DNA of 64,000 nt from Aquipseudomonas guryensis. GTDB lineage: Bacteria; Pseudomonadota; Gammaproteobacteria; Pseudomonadales; Pseudomonadaceae. Where the stretch lies: the NCBI RefSeq assembly GCF_014164785.1, contig NZ_JACJFN010000003.1, positions 62,001 to 126,000 of the forward strand. The letters run 5' to 3'. The number at the start of each line of letters is the position of its first letter. Position 1 is the first letter of the stretch. The notes beneath the pieces are model-generated. The model ran no database searches. It saw nothing but the letters and a program-made list of their open reading frames with translations, and was not told where the DNA came from. Both the position numbers and the translations under genes were made by a program. Below are positions 35,820-46,843 of this stretch, in pieces.

Positions 35820-37010
35820 TCAACGCCCGTGGCGATTCAACCATTCACCGGCCAGCACCCGTGCCCGAGCATCGGCGGCCAGTACCGCATCGAGACTTTC
35901 GACCGCAACGGCCGCCTCAAGATTCAGCACTTCATCGATGATACGCGCGATCTCAGGAAAGCGGATGCGCCGCTCGAGAAAGGCCGCCACCGCAATTTCA
36001 TTCGCCGCATTGAGCAAGGCCGGCGCACTGCCACCGACTTCCGCTGCCTGCCGCGCCAGACGCAAACAGGGAAAACGCTGCTCATCCGGACGCTGGAAAT
36101 CCAGACGCGCGACGGCAAACAGATCCAGCGGCGCCACCCCGGAGTCGATCCGCTGTGGCCAAGCCAACGCATGGGCAATCGGCGTGCGCATATCAGGATT
36201 GCCCAGCTGAGCCAGCACCGAGCCGTCGACGTAATCGACCAGCGAATGGATCACGCTCTGCGGATGAATCACCACCTCGACCTGGGCCGGCTTGGCATCG
36301 AACAGCCAGCAGGCCTCAATCAGCTCCAACCCCTTGTTCATCATGCTCGCCGAATCGACCGAGATCTTGCGCCCCATCGACCAATTGGGATGGGCGCAGG
36401 CCTGCTCGGGACTGACCTGCTCCAGCTCGGCCAACGGCGTTTCACGAAACGGCCCACCGGAAGCGGTCAGCAGGATACGCCGCACGCCGACCGCCCCCAG
36501 GCCGCGCGCATAGTCGCCGGGCAGGCATTGGAAGATCGCATTGTGCTCGCTGTCGATCGGCAGCAGCACGGCACCGCTGCGGCGCACGGCCTGGATGAAC
36601 AGGTCGCCGGACATCACCAGCGCTTCCTTGTTGGCCAGTAGCACCTTCTTGCCCGCCTCGACTGCCGCCAGGGTCGGCTGCAAGCCCGCAGCACCAACAA
36701 TAGCAGCCATCACCGCATCCACCTCGACATGTGCGGCCACGTCGCACAGCGCCTGCGCACCCGCCAACACTTCGGTCGACAGACCTGCGGCGCGTAACGC
36801 ACGCTGCAGTGCTGCCGCCGAAGCCTCATCAGGGGTTACCGCGAATTGCGGGCGATGTGTGCGACAGAGCTGCTCCAGCTCCTGCAGGCGCGAGAAACCG
36901 CTCAGCGCAAACACCTGATAACGATCGGGGTGACGCGCAATCACATCAAGGGTGCTGAGACCGATCGAACCGGTCGCCCCCAGCACCGTGATCTGTTGTG
37001 GCTGACTCAC
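35820..37010 (-). CDS. dxr: 1-deoxy-D-xylulose 5-phosphate reductoisomerase
   Basis: A 396-residue NADPH enzyme making MEP, the committed step of the MEP pathway. The NADPH loop is [15 protein letters not shown] (about 9-23), the substrate region has [15 protein letters not shown] and [14 protein letters not shown], and [17 protein letters not shown] holds metal and substrate ligands. The start is GTG at 37010, overlapping the cdsA stop as GTGA (four bases). ispD of the same pathway is at the far end of this block. Confidence 0.96.
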   Translation of the reverse strand: MSQPQQITVLGATGSIGLSTLDVIARHPDRYQVFALSGFSRLQELEQLCRTHRPQFAVTPDEASAAALQRALRAAGLSTEVLAGAQALCDVAAHVEVDAVMAAIVGAAGLQPTLAAVEAGKKVLLANKEALVMSGDLFIQAVRRSGAVLLPIDSEHNAIFQCLPGDYARGLGAVGVRRILLTASGGPFRETPLAELEQVSPEQACAHPNWSMGRKISVDSASMMNKGLELIEACWLFDAKPAQVEVVIHPQSVIHSLVDYVDGSVLAQLGNPDMRTPIAHALAWPQRIDSGVAPLDLFAVARLDFQRPDEQRFPCLRLARQAAEVGGSAPALLNAANEIAVAAFLERRIRFPEIARIIDEVLNLEAAVAVESLDAVLAADARARVLAGEWLNRHGR

Positions 37011-37822
37011 AGGGCGCCCCAACCGGCCAGCCAGAGCAATACGGCAAACAGCGGTACGGCGGCGGTCAGGCTGTCGATGCGATCCAGCACGCCGCCGTGA
37101 CCGGGCAGCAGATTACTGCTGTCCTTGATCCCGGACTGACGTTTGAACATGCTCTCGGTCAGGTCACCAACCACCGACACCAGCACCACCAGCGCCGCGC
37201 CCGCCAGGGCCAGGACGAAGCCCTTAGCCTGCCAGCCCTGCTGCAGGCCGACAGCCGCGGTGATCAGCAGGCTGGCCAGCAGCCCACCATACAGACCTTC
37301 CCAGCTTTTGCCGGGACTGACGCTCGGCGCCAGCTTGCGCTTGCCGAAGGCCTTGCCGGAGAAATAGGCGCCGATATCGGCACCCCAGACCAGCACCATT
37401 ACCGCGATGATCAGCATGTTCGCCTGCGGCCACTGCTTGAGCAGCACCAGGCCTTGCCAGGCCGGCAAGAGGATCAACAGGCCGATCAGCAACTTGCCAG
37501 GCAGGCCACCCCAGTAGCGGCTGCTATCCGGATAGGTCAGCACCAGCAAGGTCGCCAGCGCCCACCAGAGCACCGCAGCACCCAGCACCCAGGGCGCCAG
37601 CGCCGGGATGAGATAAAGCAGATAGAGCAGCGCCGCGACCAGCGCGGCATAGCCGACACGCAGGCCTTGCGCGGCAAAACCGGCCAGGCGCGCCCATTCC
37701 CAGGCACCGAGAGTGACTACTGCACCAATGAACAGGGCAAACAACCCGCCATCGAGCAAAAAGAAACCACCCAGAGCAATCGGCAGCAGAAGCAGCGCCG
37801 TGATGATCCGTTGTTTGAGCAT
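37007..37822 (-). CDS. cdsA: Phosphatidate cytidylyltransferase
   Basis: A 271-residue polytopic inner-membrane enzyme: phosphatidic acid + CTP to CDP-diacylglycerol, the branch point of phospholipid synthesis. There are about seven to eight hydrophobic helices. The C-terminal CdsA signature includes [32 protein letters not shown] and [26 protein letters not shown], with the conserved metal-binding Asp residues. It is coupled to uppS by TGATG and to dxr by a four-base overlap. Confidence 0.96.
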   Translation of the reverse strand: MLKQRIITALLLLPIALGGFFLLDGGLFALFIGAVVTLGAWEWARLAGFAAQGLRVGYAALVAALLYLLYLIPALAPWVLGAAVLWWALATLLVLTYPDSSRYWGGLPGKLLIGLLILLPAWQGLVLLKQWPQANMLIIAVMVLVWGADIGAYFSGKAFGKRKLAPSVSPGKSWEGLYGGLLASLLITAAVGLQQGWQAKGFVLALAGAALVVLVSVVGDLTESMFKRQSGIKDSSNLLPGHGGVLDRIDSLTAAVPLFAVLLWLAGWGAL

Positions 37823-38577
37823 CAGCTACGCGCCTCGGCTTCTACCTGCTCGCTGGTCTTGCCGAAGCGCCGCTGACGGGTAGAGAAATCGGCCAGCGCC
37901 TTACGCATGGCCTCGTGTTTGAAATCCGGCCAGAACAGGTCGGAGAAATACAGCTCGGAATAAGCCAGCTGCCAGAGCAGGAAATTGCTGATGCGGTGCT
38001 CGCCACCGGTACGAATGCACAGGTCAGGCAGCGGCAGATCACCGGTAGTGAGGCAGCTCTGCAACAGCTCGGGAGTCAGATCCTCCGGCTGCAGATGCCC
38101 AGCCTGCACATCACGCGCCAGACGCTGCGCAGCCTGAGCGATATCCCACTGACCGCCATAATTGGCCGCCACCTGCAGGACGAAGCGATTTTCCCCGGCC
38201 GTGGCCTGCTCGGCCTCGCGCATGGCAGCCTGCAACTCCGGATGAAAGCGCGAGCGATCACCGATGATGCGCAGACTGATGGCATTGTCCTTGAGCTTCT
38301 TCGCCTCGCGGCGCAGAGCGCTGAGGAACAGCTCCATCAACGCCCCAACCTCATCGGCCGGGCGCTGCCAGTTCTCACTGGAGAAGGCGAATAGGGTCAA
38401 CACCTCGACCCCCGCCTCGGCACACACCTCGATCACCGCACGCACGGCATCGACGCCGGCTTTGTGTCCAGCCACACCAGGCAGCAGACGCTTTTTCGCC
38501 CAGCGATTGTTCCCATCCATGATGATGGCCACGTGACGTGGCACTATCGCCTGGGCTTCCTGCTTGCTCTTGACCAT
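37822..38577 (-). CDS. uppS: Undecaprenyl diphosphate synthase
   Basis: A 251-residue cis-prenyltransferase making the C55 carrier lipid for peptidoglycan and O-antigen. The N-terminal HVAIIMDGNNRWAKKR motif holds the Asp needed for catalysis and the diphosphate loop; the FAFSSENWQRP block and the C-terminal DLCIRTGGEHRISNFLLWQ and ELYFSD motifs complete the active site. The gap to frr is 13 bases. Confidence 0.97.
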   Translation of the reverse strand: MVKSKQEAQAIVPRHVAIIMDGNNRWAKKRLLPGVAGHKAGVDAVRAVIEVCAEAGVEVLTLFAFSSENWQRPADEVGALMELFLSALRREAKKLKDNAISLRIIGDRSRFHPELQAAMREAEQATAGENRFVLQVAANYGGQWDIAQAAQRLARDVQAGHLQPEDLTPELLQSCLTTGDLPLPDLCIRTGGEHRISNFLLWQLAYSELYFSDLFWPDFKHEAMRKALADFSTRQRRFGKTSEQVEAEARS

Positions 38578-38590
38578 GGCTAGAAGACCG

Positions 38591-39148
38591 TCACACCGCC
38601 ATCAAATCGGCTTCTTTGGCTTCCAGAGCCTTCTCCACCTCGGCGATGAACTTGTCAGTCAGCTTCTGCACTTCGTCGGAAGCGCGACGCTCTTCGTCTT
38701 CGCTGATTTCCTTTTCCTTGACCAGGTCTTTCAGCTGGGCCAGGGCATCACGACGAATATTGCGCACCGCCACACGGGCGTTTTCCGCCTCGCCACGCGC
38801 CTGCTTAGTGAAGCCCTTGCGGGTTTCCTCAGTCAGCGCCGGCATCGAAATCAGCAGCAGCTCGCCCAGGTTGGTCGGGTTGAAGCCCAGGCCGGAGCTC
38901 TGGATCGCCTTGTCGACGGCAGCCAGCATGCCGCGTTCGAACGCCACCACCTGCAGGGTGCGAGCATCCTTGACGGTGACGTTGGCCACCTGATTGAGCG
39001 GGGTATCAGCGCCGTAGTAAGGCACCATCACGCCACCCAGGATGCTCGGGTGCGCCTGACCGGTACGAATCCGGCTGAACGCATGGCTCAGCGACTCCAG
39101 ACTCTTCTGCATGCGCTCCTGGGTGTCTTTCTTGATCTCGTTGATCAT
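38591..39148 (-). CDS. frr: Ribosome recycling factor
   Basis: A 185-residue tRNA-mimic that, with EF-G, splits post-termination ribosomes. The sequence starts [20 protein letters not shown] and shows the three-helix bundle pattern with the inserted domain carrying [20 protein letters not shown] and the conserved C-terminal [26 protein letters not shown] region. It overlaps the pyrH stop by four bases (ATGA), which rules out the longer upstream start. Confidence 0.97.
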   Translation of the reverse strand: MINEIKKDTQERMQKSLESLSHAFSRIRTGQAHPSILGGVMVPYYGADTPLNQVANVTVKDARTLQVVAFERGMLAAVDKAIQSSGLGFNPTNLGELLLISMPALTEETRKGFTKQARGEAENARVAVRNIRRDALAQLKDLVKEKEISEDEERRASDEVQKLTDKFIAEVEKALEAKEADLMAV

Positions 39149-39888
39149 TGTGCATCCTCCTCGATCAGGGTTCCTTCGGCGCCGCCCACCACGATATTCA
39201 GCAGGGCGCCTGGCTTGTTCATGTTGAAAACCCGCAGCGGCATCTTGTGATCGCGGCACAGGCAGATGGCCGTCAGATCCATGACGCCCAGCTTGCGGTC
39301 GAGCACCTCGTCATAGGTCAGGCGCTCGAACTTCTCTGCATTTGGGTCCTTGAAAGGATCGGCAGTGTACACGCCATCAACCTTGGTGGCCTTGAGCACG
39401 ATATCGGCATCGATTTCGATTGCACGCAGGCAGGCGGCGGAATCGGTGGTGAAGAACGGATTGCCGGTACCGGCCGCAAAAATCACCACTTCACCGGTTT
39501 TCAGGTGGCGCATGGCCTTGCGGCGATCGTAGTGATCGGTCACGCCGACCATGGAAATCGCCGACATCACGATAGCCGGGATATTCGAGCGCTCCAGCGC
39601 ATCGCGCATGGCCAGGGCGTTCATCACGGTGGCGAGCATACCCATGTGATCACCGGTAACCCGATCCATGCCGGCCGCGGACAGCGCCGCACCGCGGAAC
39701 AGGTTGCCACCGCCGATCACCAGACCGACCTGCACGCCGATGCCGACCAGTTGGCCGACCTCCAGCGCCATGCGATCGAGAACCTTCGGGTCGATACCGA
39801 AGTCTTCGGAGCCCATCAGGGCCTCGCCGCTAAGTTTGAGCAGAATGCGTTTATAGCGAGGTTGGCGACCACTCACCTGCTGAGCCAT
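39145..39888 (-). CDS. pyrH: UMP kinase
   Basis: A 247-residue hexameric bacterial-type UMP kinase (UMP + ATP to UDP + ADP), feeding the CTP synthase of the same region. The ATP-binding start is [13 protein letters not shown] (about 14-26), [12 protein letters not shown] is the glycine-rich loop, and [15 protein letters not shown] and [13 protein letters not shown] are family signatures. It lies between tsf and frr as usual. Confidence 0.97.
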   Translation of the reverse strand: MAQQVSGRQPRYKRILLKLSGEALMGSEDFGIDPKVLDRMALEVGQLVGIGVQVGLVIGGGNLFRGAALSAAGMDRVTGDHMGMLATVMNALAMRDALERSNIPAIVMSAISMVGVTDHYDRRKAMRHLKTGEVVIFAAGTGNPFFTTDSAACLRAIEIDADIVLKATKVDGVYTADPFKDPNAEKFERLTYDEVLDRKLGVMDLTAICLCRDHKMPLRVFNMNKPGALLNIVVGGAEGTLIEEDAQ

Positions 39889-40010
39889 GCGTATCTCTCC
39901 TGCGGCGTTGTTTTCTAGCGAAGCCTCGTGAGCTTCATATTTTTACCCGGCAGTCAGACCACTGCCCGGTGAATTGGTGCGGCGCGACGGACAATTATGC
40001 CGCGCTTTGC

Positions 40011-40044
40011 AAAAGAGGCTGCACGCATAAGCGGGCAGCCTCTT
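40011..40044 (-). terminator. Terminator after tsf
   Basis: A 10-bp stem AAGAGGCTGC/GCAGCCTCTT with a 12-base loop, ending in TTTT on the minus strand. It lies 24 bases past the tsf stop; the rest of the 179-base gap to pyrH presumably holds a pyrH promoter, not resolved. Confidence 0.82.
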
Positions 40045-40067
40045 CGGTACGACAGTGTAGAACCGTC

Positions 40068-40934
40068 TTACTGCTTGCTGGCGGCAGCCACTTGAGCAGC
40101 AACTTCGTCAGCGAAGTTGTCGACCGGCTTCTCGATGCCTTCACCGACCGCGAAGCGGGTGAAGGAAACGATTTCAGCGCCGCCTTTCTTGGCCAGAGCA
40201 CCGACGGTAATTTCCGGATCCTTGACGAAAGCTTGCTCAACCAGACTGGCTTCGGCCAGGAACTTGCTGATGCGACCAGCAATCATCTTCTCGACGATTT
40301 CAGCCGGCTTGCCTTTCATCTTGTCTTCGTTCAGCGACAGGAACACGTTCTTCTCGCGCTCGATGGCCTCGGCAGAGACCTGGCTCGGCAGCAGGAATTC
40401 CGGGTTGCTGGCAGCTACGTGCATGGCGATGTCTTTGGCCAGATCGACGCTACCGCCTTTCAGAGCCACGACCACGCCAATCTTGTTGCCGTGCAGGTAG
40501 GAACCCAGCACGTCGCCTTCAACGCGAGCCAGACGGCGGATGTTGACGTTCTCACCGGTCTTGCCAACCAGCACCAGACGATCAGCTTCACGGGCTTCGA
40601 TCAGCGGCTCGACGGTGGTCAGCTTGTCAGCGAAAGCCTGCTCGACGCTGGCAGCGACGAAGGCTTTGAAGTCATCCTGCAGAGCCAGGAAGTCGGTCTG
40701 CGAGTTGACTTCCAGCAGCACGGCGGATTTACCGTCGTCCTTGATCGCGATGGCGCCTTCGGCGGCAATGTTGCCAGCCTTCTTGGCGGCCTTGATGGCG
40801 CCCGAGGCACGCATGTCATCGATGGCTTTTTCGATGTCGCCGCCGGCCTTGGTCAGGGCCTTCTTGCAATCCATCATGCCTTCGCCGGTGCGCTCGCGCA
40901 GTTCTTTAACCAGGGCTGCAGTAATTTCTGCCAT
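40068..40934 (-). CDS. tsf: Elongation factor Ts
   Basis: A 288-residue nucleotide-exchange factor for EF-Tu. The N-terminal UBA-like domain ([27 protein letters not shown]) and the core motif [13 protein letters not shown], where the Asp-Phe pair displaces Mg2+ from EF-Tu, are clear. The start at 40934 follows GAGGA; 11 upstream codons ([11 protein letters not shown]) cover the ribosome site and are rejected. Confidence 0.97.
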   Translation of the reverse strand: MAEITAALVKELRERTGEGMMDCKKALTKAGGDIEKAIDDMRASGAIKAAKKAGNIAAEGAIAIKDDGKSAVLLEVNSQTDFLALQDDFKAFVAASVEQAFADKLTTVEPLIEAREADRLVLVGKTGENVNIRRLARVEGDVLGSYLHGNKIGVVVALKGGSVDLAKDIAMHVAASNPEFLLPSQVSAEAIEREKNVFLSLNEDKMKGKPAEIVEKMIAGRISKFLAEASLVEQAFVKDPEITVGALAKKGGAEIVSFTRFAVGEGIEKPVDNFADEVAAQVAAASKQ

Positions 40935-41002
40935 GTTCTTGATCCTCTTGAATCGGTAGTCAACCAATCAACCCGGATACCGGGTACAAATTCGTAAGTG
41001 GC

Positions 41003-41025
41003 AAAAAGGGGGCCTAGCCCCCTTC
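41003..41025 (-). terminator. Attenuator-type terminator between rpsB and tsf
   Basis: An 8-bp stem AAGGGGGC/GCCCCCTT with a three-base loop followed by T5 on the minus strand. It lies 32 bases past the rpsB stop. As rpsB and tsf are normally co-transcribed, it likely acts as a partial terminator that sets their ratio (inference). Confidence 0.85.
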
Positions 41026-41056
41026 TTGCGCAACGGGTGACGTTGGTCGCCCGCTA

Positions 41057-41797
41057 TCAGCCTTCGCTGGCCTCGGAGGAAGCTTCTTCGACGAACTCGT
41101 CGGCGCCGCCGGCAGCGTTGTTGCGACCACGGATCACGGCGTCGGCCATAGCACCCATGTACAGCTGGATGGCGCGGATGGCGTCGTCGTTACCCGGGAT
41201 GATGAAGTCAACGCCTTCCGGGCTGCTGTTGGTATCGACTACGCCGATGACCGGGATGCCCAGCTTGTTGGCTTCGGTAATAGCAATGCGCTCGTGGTCA
41301 ACGTCGATCACGAACAGAGCGTCTGGCAGACCGCCCATGTCCTTGATACCACCCAGGCTGCGATCCAGTTTTTCCAGGTCGCGGGTGCGCATCAGGGCTT
41401 CTTTCTTGGTCAGCTTGGCGAAGGTGCCGTCCTGGGACTGGGTTTCCAGATCACGCAGGCGCTTGATCGAAGCACGGATGGTTTTGTAGTTGGTCAGCAT
41501 GCCGCCCAACCAGCGATGATCGACGTACGGCGAACCGCAACGTGCAGCTTCTTCAGCAACGATCTTGCCAGCGGAACGCTTGGTGCCCACGAACAGAATC
41601 TTGTTCTTGCCGTTAGCCAGTTTCTCAACGAAGGACAGGGCCTCGTTGAACATCGGCAGGGTCTTTTCCAAGTTGATAATGTGAATCTTGTTGCGCGCGC
41701 CGAAAATGAACTTGCCCATTTTCGGGTTCCAGTAACGGGTCTGGTGGCCGAAGTGCACACCGGCCTTCAGCATATCGCGCATATTGACTTGGGACAT
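41057..41797 (-). CDS. rpsB: 30S ribosomal protein S2
   Basis: A 246-residue protein of the small ribosomal subunit. It starts [27 protein letters not shown] (S2 signature 1), and later has the second signature around [33 protein letters not shown]. The C-terminal tail is acidic, as in other pseudomonads. It is the first gene of the minus-strand translation block, divergent from map. Confidence 0.98.
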   Translation of the reverse strand: MSQVNMRDMLKAGVHFGHQTRYWNPKMGKFIFGARNKIHIINLEKTLPMFNEALSFVEKLANGKNKILFVGTKRSAGKIVAEEAARCGSPYVDHRWLGGMLTNYKTIRASIKRLRDLETQSQDGTFAKLTKKEALMRTRDLEKLDRSLGGIKDMGGLPDALFVIDVDHERIAITEANKLGIPVIGVVDTNSSPEGVDFIIPGNDDAIRAIQLYMGAMADAVIRGRNNAAGGADEFVEEASSEASEG

Positions 41798-41928
41798 GAT
41801 AGTTCCTTGATAAGTCGGGTTAGGCCTCCACGCATCCCGCTATCCAACCCTTTCAGGCACCCAGGATAACGTGTCGATACGTGTGCGGATTAAAGCTTCA
41901 CGAGCCCACTGCCCGTAAAGCGGCGCGT

Positions 41929-41937
41929 TTTATACCA
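41929..41937 (-). promoter_or_regulatory. Extended -10 element upstream of rpsB
   Basis: On the minus strand TGGTATAAA gives an extended -10 (TGn plus TATAAA), followed by ACGCGCC, a GC-rich discriminator as found at stringently controlled ribosomal promoters. No good -35 was found. It would give a leader of about 120 bases. Confidence 0.45.
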
Positions 41938-41943
41938 TAAAGA

Positions 41944-42024
41944 GCAGCCACAAGCTACAAGCAGCCAAACTGCCAGAAAGAGAATGCTACAGCTGGGAGC
42001 TTATGGCTTGAGGCTTGAAGCTGC
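41944..42024. repeat. Inverted CAAGCnn repeat cluster in the rpsB-map gap
   Basis: The left arm GCAGCcaCAAGCtaCAAGC (41944-41962) and the right arm (42005-42024, reverse complement GCAGCttCAAGCctCAAGC) share the spaced CAAGC units, making an imperfect 19-20 base inverted repeat with a 42-base centre. Similar AAGCTTGCAAGC-like strings occur between Pseudomonas genes (recollection). It lies just upstream of the rpsB promoter and the map start. Confidence 0.5.
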
Positions 42025-42080
42025 TAATATCGCCGTCTTCCCTGTTTTTGCCTTGCGCCGCCGGCGCCGAGAGAGACTGC

Positions 42081-42881
42081 ATGACCGTCACCATCAAGAC
42101 TCCCGCAGAAATCGAAAAAATGCGCGTGGCCGGCCGCCTGGCCGCCGAAGTGCTGGAGATGATCGGCGAGCACGTCAAGCCCGGCGTCACCACCGAAGAA
42201 ATCGACCGCATCTGCCACGACTATATCGTCAACGTGCAGAAGGCCATCCCGGCACCGCTCAACTATGGCGCCGCACCGGGCCGCCCAGGCTTCCCCAAGT
42301 CGATCTGCACCTCGCTCAACCATGTGGTCTGCCACGGCATCCCCAACGAGAAGCCGCTGAAAGATGGCGACGTGCTGAACATCGACGTCACCGTTATCAA
42401 GGATGGCTACCACGGCGACACCAGCAAGATGTTCATGGTCGGCAAGGTGCCCGAGTGGGCCGTCAAGCTGGCCCAGGTCACCCAGGAATCGATGTACAAG
42501 GGCATCCAGCTGGTCAAACCGGGCGCACGCCTGGGCGATATCGGCGAAGTCATCCAGAAACACGCCGAAAAGCATGGTTTCAGCGTGGTGCGCGAGTACT
42601 GCGGGCACGGCATCGGCGCCGTATTCCATGAAGAGCCGCAGGTACTGCACTACGGCCGCGCCGGCACCGGCATGGAACTCAAGGAAGGCATGACCTTCAC
42701 CATCGAGCCGATGATCAACCAGGGCCGCCCGGAAACCCGCCTACTCGGCGACGGCTGGACCGCCATCACCAAGGATCGCAAGCTCTCCGCACAGTGGGAA
42801 CACACCGTACTGGTCACCGCCGACGGTTACGAGATCCTCACCCTGCGCAGTGACGACACCCTGCCGCGCACCTCAGCCTGA
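42081..42881 (+). CDS. map: Methionine aminopeptidase, type I
   Basis: A 266-residue dinuclear metalloenzyme removing the initiator Met. Metal ligands are visible in order: Asp in LNIDVTVI and Asp in YHGDTSKMF, His in CGHGIGAVFHEEP, Glu in FTIEPMIN and Glu in WEHTVLVT; the substrate-gating His is in HVVCHGIPN. The start at 42081 follows GAGAG, and 22 codons of in-frame upstream sequence are rejected. Divergent from rpsB as in E. coli; 27 bases from glnD. Confidence 0.97.
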   Translation: MTVTIKTPAEIEKMRVAGRLAAEVLEMIGEHVKPGVTTEEIDRICHDYIVNVQKAIPAPLNYGAAPGRPGFPKSICTSLNHVVCHGIPNEKPLKDGDVLNIDVTVIKDGYHGDTSKMFMVGKVPEWAVKLAQVTQESMYKGIQLVKPGARLGDIGEVIQKHAEKHGFSVVREYCGHGIGAVFHEEPQVLHYGRAGTGMELKEGMTFTIEPMINQGRPETRLLGDGWTAITKDRKLSAQWEHTVLVTADGYEILTLRSDDTLPRTSA

Positions 42882-42908
42882 GCCCACATATATAGAAGGT
42901 AGGCACGC

Positions 42909-45611
42909 ATGCCGCAGATGGACCCGGAGTTGTTTGATCGCGGCCAGTTCCAGGCAGAACTGGCGCTCAAGTCCAGCCCCATCGCCGCCTTCAAGAAAGC
43001 CCTGAAACAGGCCCGCGAAGTGCTCGACGGGCGCTTCCGCGAAGGTCGCGACATTCGCCGCCTGGTCGAAGATCGTGCCTGGTTCGTCGACCAAATTCTC
43101 CAAGAGGCCTGGAAACGCTTCGACTGGAGCGAAGACGCCGACATCGCCCTGCTGGCGGTCGGCGGCTACGGCCGTGGTGAGCTGCACCCCAACTCCGACA
43201 TCGACCTGCTGATCCTGCTCGACAGCGCCGACCACGAAGTCTTCCGCAGCCCCATCGAAGGCTTCCTCACCCTGCTCTGGGATATCGGCCTGGAAGTCGG
43301 CCAGAGCGTGCGCTCGGTGGATGAGTGCGCCGAAGAGGCGCGCGCCGACCTGACGGTGATCACCAACCTGATGGAAAGTCGCACCATCGCCGGCCCCGAG
43401 CGCCTGCGCCTGCGCATGCAGGCCGTCACCAGCAGCGAGCAGATGTGGCCGAGCAAGCACTTCTTCCTGGCCAAGCGCAAGGAACAGATGGCGCGCCACG
43501 CCAAGTACAACGACACCGAATACAACCTCGAACCCAACGTGAAGGGCTCGCCCGGCGGCTTGCGCGACATCCAGACCATCCTCTGGGTCGCCCGCCGCCA
43601 GCTCGCCACGCTCAATCTGCACTCGCTGGTCAAGGAAGGCTTCCTGGTCGACAGCGAGTACAGCATGCTCGCCTCCAGCCAGGAGTTCCTGTGGAAGGTG
43701 CGCTACGCCCTGCACATGCTCGCCGGGCGCGCCGAAGACCGCCTGTTGTTCGACCACCAGCGCAAGATCGCCGCCCTCCTCGGCTTCGAAGACGGCGACG
43801 GCAAGATGGCAGTCGAGCGCTTCATGCAAAAGTACTACCGCGTGGTGATGGGCGTTGCCGAGCTGAGCGAGCTGATCAACCAGCACTTCGAGGAAGTCAT
43901 CCTGCGCGCCGGCGAATGCGGCACAGCGCAGCCGCTGAACAGTCGATTCCAGCTGCGCGATGGCTATATCGAAGTGACCAGCGCCGGGGTATTCAAACGC
44001 ACCCCATTCGCCATCCTCGAAGTCTTCGCGCTGATGGCCCAGCACCCAGAGATCAAGGGTGTGCGCGCCGACACCATCCGCCTGCTGCGTGATAGCCGCC
44101 ATCTGATCGACGATGACTTCCGCCGCGATATCCGTAACACCAGCCTGTTCATCGAACTGTTCAAGTCACCCCAGGGCATCCACCGCAACCTGCGGCGAAT
44201 GAACCGCTACGGCATCCTCGGCCGCTACCTGCCGGAGTTCGGCCTGATCGTCGGACAGATGCAACACGACCTGTTCCACATCTACACGGTCGATGCGCAC
44301 ACGCTGAACCTGATCAAGCACCTGCGCAAACTCAAGTGGCCGGAGCTGGCAGAGAAGTTTCCGCTGGCCAGCAAGGTCATGGGCAAACTGCCTAAACCCG
44401 AGCTGATCTACCTCGCCGGCCTCTATCACGACATCGGCAAGGGCCGTGGTGGCGACCATTCGGAACTGGGCGCGGTGGATGCCGAAGCCTTCTGCGTACG
44501 CCACCAACTGCCGACCTGGGACACCCGCCTGATCACCTGGCTGGTGCAGAACCACCTGGTGATGTCGACCACCGCCCAGCGCAAGGACCTCTCCGACCCG
44601 CAGGTGATCTTCGACTTCGCCCAACTGGTCGGCGACCAGACCCGCCTCGACTACCTCTACGTGCTGACCGTGGCCGACATCAACGCCACCAACCCCAGCC
44701 TGTGGAACTCCTGGCGCGCCAGCCTGCTGCGCCAGCTCTACACCGAGACCAAGCGTGCCCTGCGCCGCGGCCTGGAAAACCCACTGGACCGCGAGGAACA
44801 GATCCGCCAGACGCAGAGCTCGGCGATCGACATCCTGGTGCGCGGCGGCATCGACCAGGACGACGCCGAACAACTGTGGAGCCAGCTCGGCGACGACTAC
44901 TTCCTGCGCCACACCGCAGCCGACGTGGCCTGGCACACCGAGGCAATCCTCCAGCACCCGGCCGGCAACGACCCACTGGTGCTGATCAAGGAAACCGCCC
45001 AGCGCGAGTTCGAGGGCGCCACGCAGATATTCATCTACGCCCCGGACCAGCACGACTTCTTCGCCGTGACCGTGGCCGCCATGGACCAGCTCAACCTGAA
45101 CATCCATGACGCGCGAGTGATCACCTCAACCAGCCAGTTCACCCTCGACACCTATATCGTTCTGGATACCGAGGGCGGCCGCATCGGCGACAACCCGGCA
45201 CGCATCAAGCAGATCCGCGAAGGCCTGATCGGCGCGCTGAAGAACCCGGACGACTACCCAAACATCATCCAGCGCCGCGTGCCGCGCCAGCTCAAGCACT
45301 TCGCCTTCGCCCCGCAGGTGAGCATCCACAACGATGCGCAGCGCCCGGTGACCGTGATCGAGCTGACCGCCCCGGACCGCCCCGGCCTGCTGGCGCGCAT
45401 CGGCAAGATCTTCCTGGACTTCGACCTGTCGCTGCAGAACGCCAAGATCGCCACCCTGGGCGAGCGCGTAGAAGACATCTTCTTCATCACCGACGCACAC
45501 CACCAGCCACTGGCCGACCCGGAGCTGTGCGCCCGCCTGCAGGACGCCATCGTCCAGCAACTGTCGCACGCCAACGGCGAAACCCAGACCACCGGCGCCA
45601 TCCGCATCTGA
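42909..45611 (+). CDS. glnD: Bifunctional PII uridylyltransferase/uridylyl-removing enzyme
   Basis: A 900-residue nitrogen sensor that adds UMP to PII when glutamine is low and removes it when glutamine is high. Domains: nucleotidyltransferase (about 25-330; [21 protein letters not shown]), HD hydrolase (about 440-590; [17 protein letters not shown]), then two ACT domains near 705-780 and 815-890 (the second starts [20 protein letters not shown]) that bind glutamine. Full length for the family. It lies between map and dapC. Confidence 0.97.
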   Translation: MPQMDPELFDRGQFQAELALKSSPIAAFKKALKQAREVLDGRFREGRDIRRLVEDRAWFVDQILQEAWKRFDWSEDADIALLAVGGYGRGELHPNSDIDLLILLDSADHEVFRSPIEGFLTLLWDIGLEVGQSVRSVDECAEEARADLTVITNLMESRTIAGPERLRLRMQAVTSSEQMWPSKHFFLAKRKEQMARHAKYNDTEYNLEPNVKGSPGGLRDIQTILWVARRQLATLNLHSLVKEGFLVDSEYSMLASSQEFLWKVRYALHMLAGRAEDRLLFDHQRKIAALLGFEDGDGKMAVERFMQKYYRVVMGVAELSELINQHFEEVILRAGECGTAQPLNSRFQLRDGYIEVTSAGVFKRTPFAILEVFALMAQHPEIKGVRADTIRLLRDSRHLIDDDFRRDIRNTSLFIELFKSPQGIHRNLRRMNRYGILGRYLPEFGLIVGQMQHDLFHIYTVDAHTLNLIKHLRKLKWPELAEKFPLASKVMGKLPKPELIYLAGLYHDIGKGRGGDHSELGAVDAEAFCVRHQLPTWDTRLITWLVQNHLVMSTTAQRKDLSDPQVIFDFAQLVGDQTRLDYLYVLTVADINATNPSLWNSWRASLLRQLYTETKRALRRGLENPLDREEQIRQTQSSAIDILVRGGIDQDDAEQLWSQLGDDYFLRHTAADVAWHTEAILQHPAGNDPLVLIKETAQREFEGATQIFIYAPDQHDFFAVTVAAMDQLNLNIHDARVITSTSQFTLDTYIVLDTEGGRIGDNPARIKQIREGLIGALKNPDDYPNIIQRRVPRQLKHFAFAPQVSIHNDAQRPVTVIELTAPDRPGLLARIGKIFLDFDLSLQNAKIATLGERVEDIFFITDAHHQPLADPELCARLQDAIVQQLSHANGETQTTGAIRI

Positions 45612-45649
45612 CCCGGGCCGCGCGGCCCGCCTGTGTAGAAAGAGACGTT

Positions 45650-46843
45650 ATGAACCACGCCCTGACCCAGCTGCAGCCCTACCCCTTCGAGAAACTGCGT
45701 ACCTTGCTCGCTGGTGCCCAGCCGCCGGCAGACAAACGCCCGATCGCCCTGTCTATCGGCGAACCCAAGCACAAGTCGCCAGCCTTCGTCGCCGAAGCAC
45801 TGAGCGCCAATCTCGATCAGTTGGCCGTCTATCCGACCACCCTGGGCATCCCGGCCCTGCGCGAAGCCATCGCCGCCTGGTGCGAACGCCGCTTCAAGGT
45901 ACCCGCTGGCTGGCTGGATGCCGCGCGCCACGTACTGCCGGTCAATGGCACCCGCGAGGCATTGTTCGCCTTCACTCAGACCATGGTAAACCGTGAGAGC
46001 CAGGGCCTGGTGGTCAGCCCCAACCCGTTCTACCAAATCTACGAAGGCGCCGCCCTGCTCGCTGGCGCCACCCCGCATTACCTGCCGTGCCTGGAAGCCA
46101 ACGGCTTCAATCCGGACTTCGACGCCGTACCGGCCGATGTCTGGCAGCGCTGCCAGATCCTCTTCCTCTGCTCGCCCGGCAACCCCACTGGCGCCCTGGT
46201 GCCACTGGAACAGCTGAAGAAGCTGATCGCCCTGGCCGATGAGCATGACTTCGTGATCGCCGCCGACGAGTGCTACAGCGAGCTGTATTTCGACGAGGAC
46301 AACCCACCACCCGGCCTGCTCAGCGCCTGCGCCGAGCTGGGCCGCAGTGACTTCAAGCGCTGCGTCGTGTTCCACAGCCTGTCCAAGCGCTCCAACCTGC
46401 CGGGGCTGCGCTCGGGCTTCGTGGCCGGCGATGCCGACATCCTCAAAGCCTTCCTGCTGTACCGCACCTACCACGGTTGCGCCATGCCGGTGCAGACCCA
46501 GCTGGCCAGCGTCGCCGCCTGGAACGACGAAGCCCACGTACGCGCCAATCGCGACCTGTACCGCGAGAAGTTCGCCGCCATGCTCGACATCCTCGACCCT
46601 GTGCTCGAGGTGCAGCGCCCCGACGGCGGTTTCTACCTGTGGGCCAAGACGCCAGGCGATGACAGCCAGTTCACCCGCGAACTGTTCGCCCAACAGCACG
46701 TCACCGTGGTGCCCGGCTCCTACCTGTCACGCGAGGTGAACGGCGATAACCCGGGCGCCGGGCGCGTGCGCATGGCCCTGGTCGCACCGCTGGCCGAATG
46801 CGTGGAAGCCGCCGAGCGCATTCGCCAGTTCATCCGCGGCTGA
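45650..46843 (+). CDS. dapC: N-succinyldiaminopimelate aminotransferase
   Basis: A 397-residue PLP enzyme of fold type I (class I aminotransferase) for the lysine/meso-diaminopimelate pathway. Landmarks: VLPVNGTREALF, SPNPFYQIYEGAAL, CSPGNPTGALV, ADECYSELYF, the PLP-binding Lys in HSLSKRSNLPGLRSGF, and GAGRVRMALVAP near the end. The start at 45650 follows AAAGAGA. A GGGCCGCGCGGCCC palindrome (45615-45628) lies between glnD and this gene but lacks a T-run. Its stop abuts the stop of the opposite-strand PL7 gene with no gap. Confidence 0.93.
   Translation: MNHALTQLQPYPFEKLRTLLAGAQPPADKRPIALSIGEPKHKSPAFVAEALSANLDQLAVYPTTLGIPALREAIAAWCERRFKVPAGWLDAARHVLPVNGTREALFAFTQTMVNRESQGLVVSPNPFYQIYEGAALLAGATPHYLPCLEANGFNPDFDAVPADVWQRCQILFLCSPGNPTGALVPLEQLKKLIALADEHDFVIAADECYSELYFDEDNPPPGLLSACAELGRSDFKRCVVFHSLSKRSNLPGLRSGFVAGDADILKAFLLYRTYHGCAMPVQTQLASVAAWNDEAHVRANRDLYREKFAAMLDILDPVLEVQRPDGGFYLWAKTPGDDSQFTRELFAQQHVTVVPGSYLSREVNGDNPGAGRVRMALVAPLAECVEAAERIRQFIRG

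Noticed and set aside
45615..45628. GGGCCGCGCGGCCC palindrome between glnD and dapC as a terminator
   Set aside because: Short stem and no T-run; the genes are close and probably co-transcribed.
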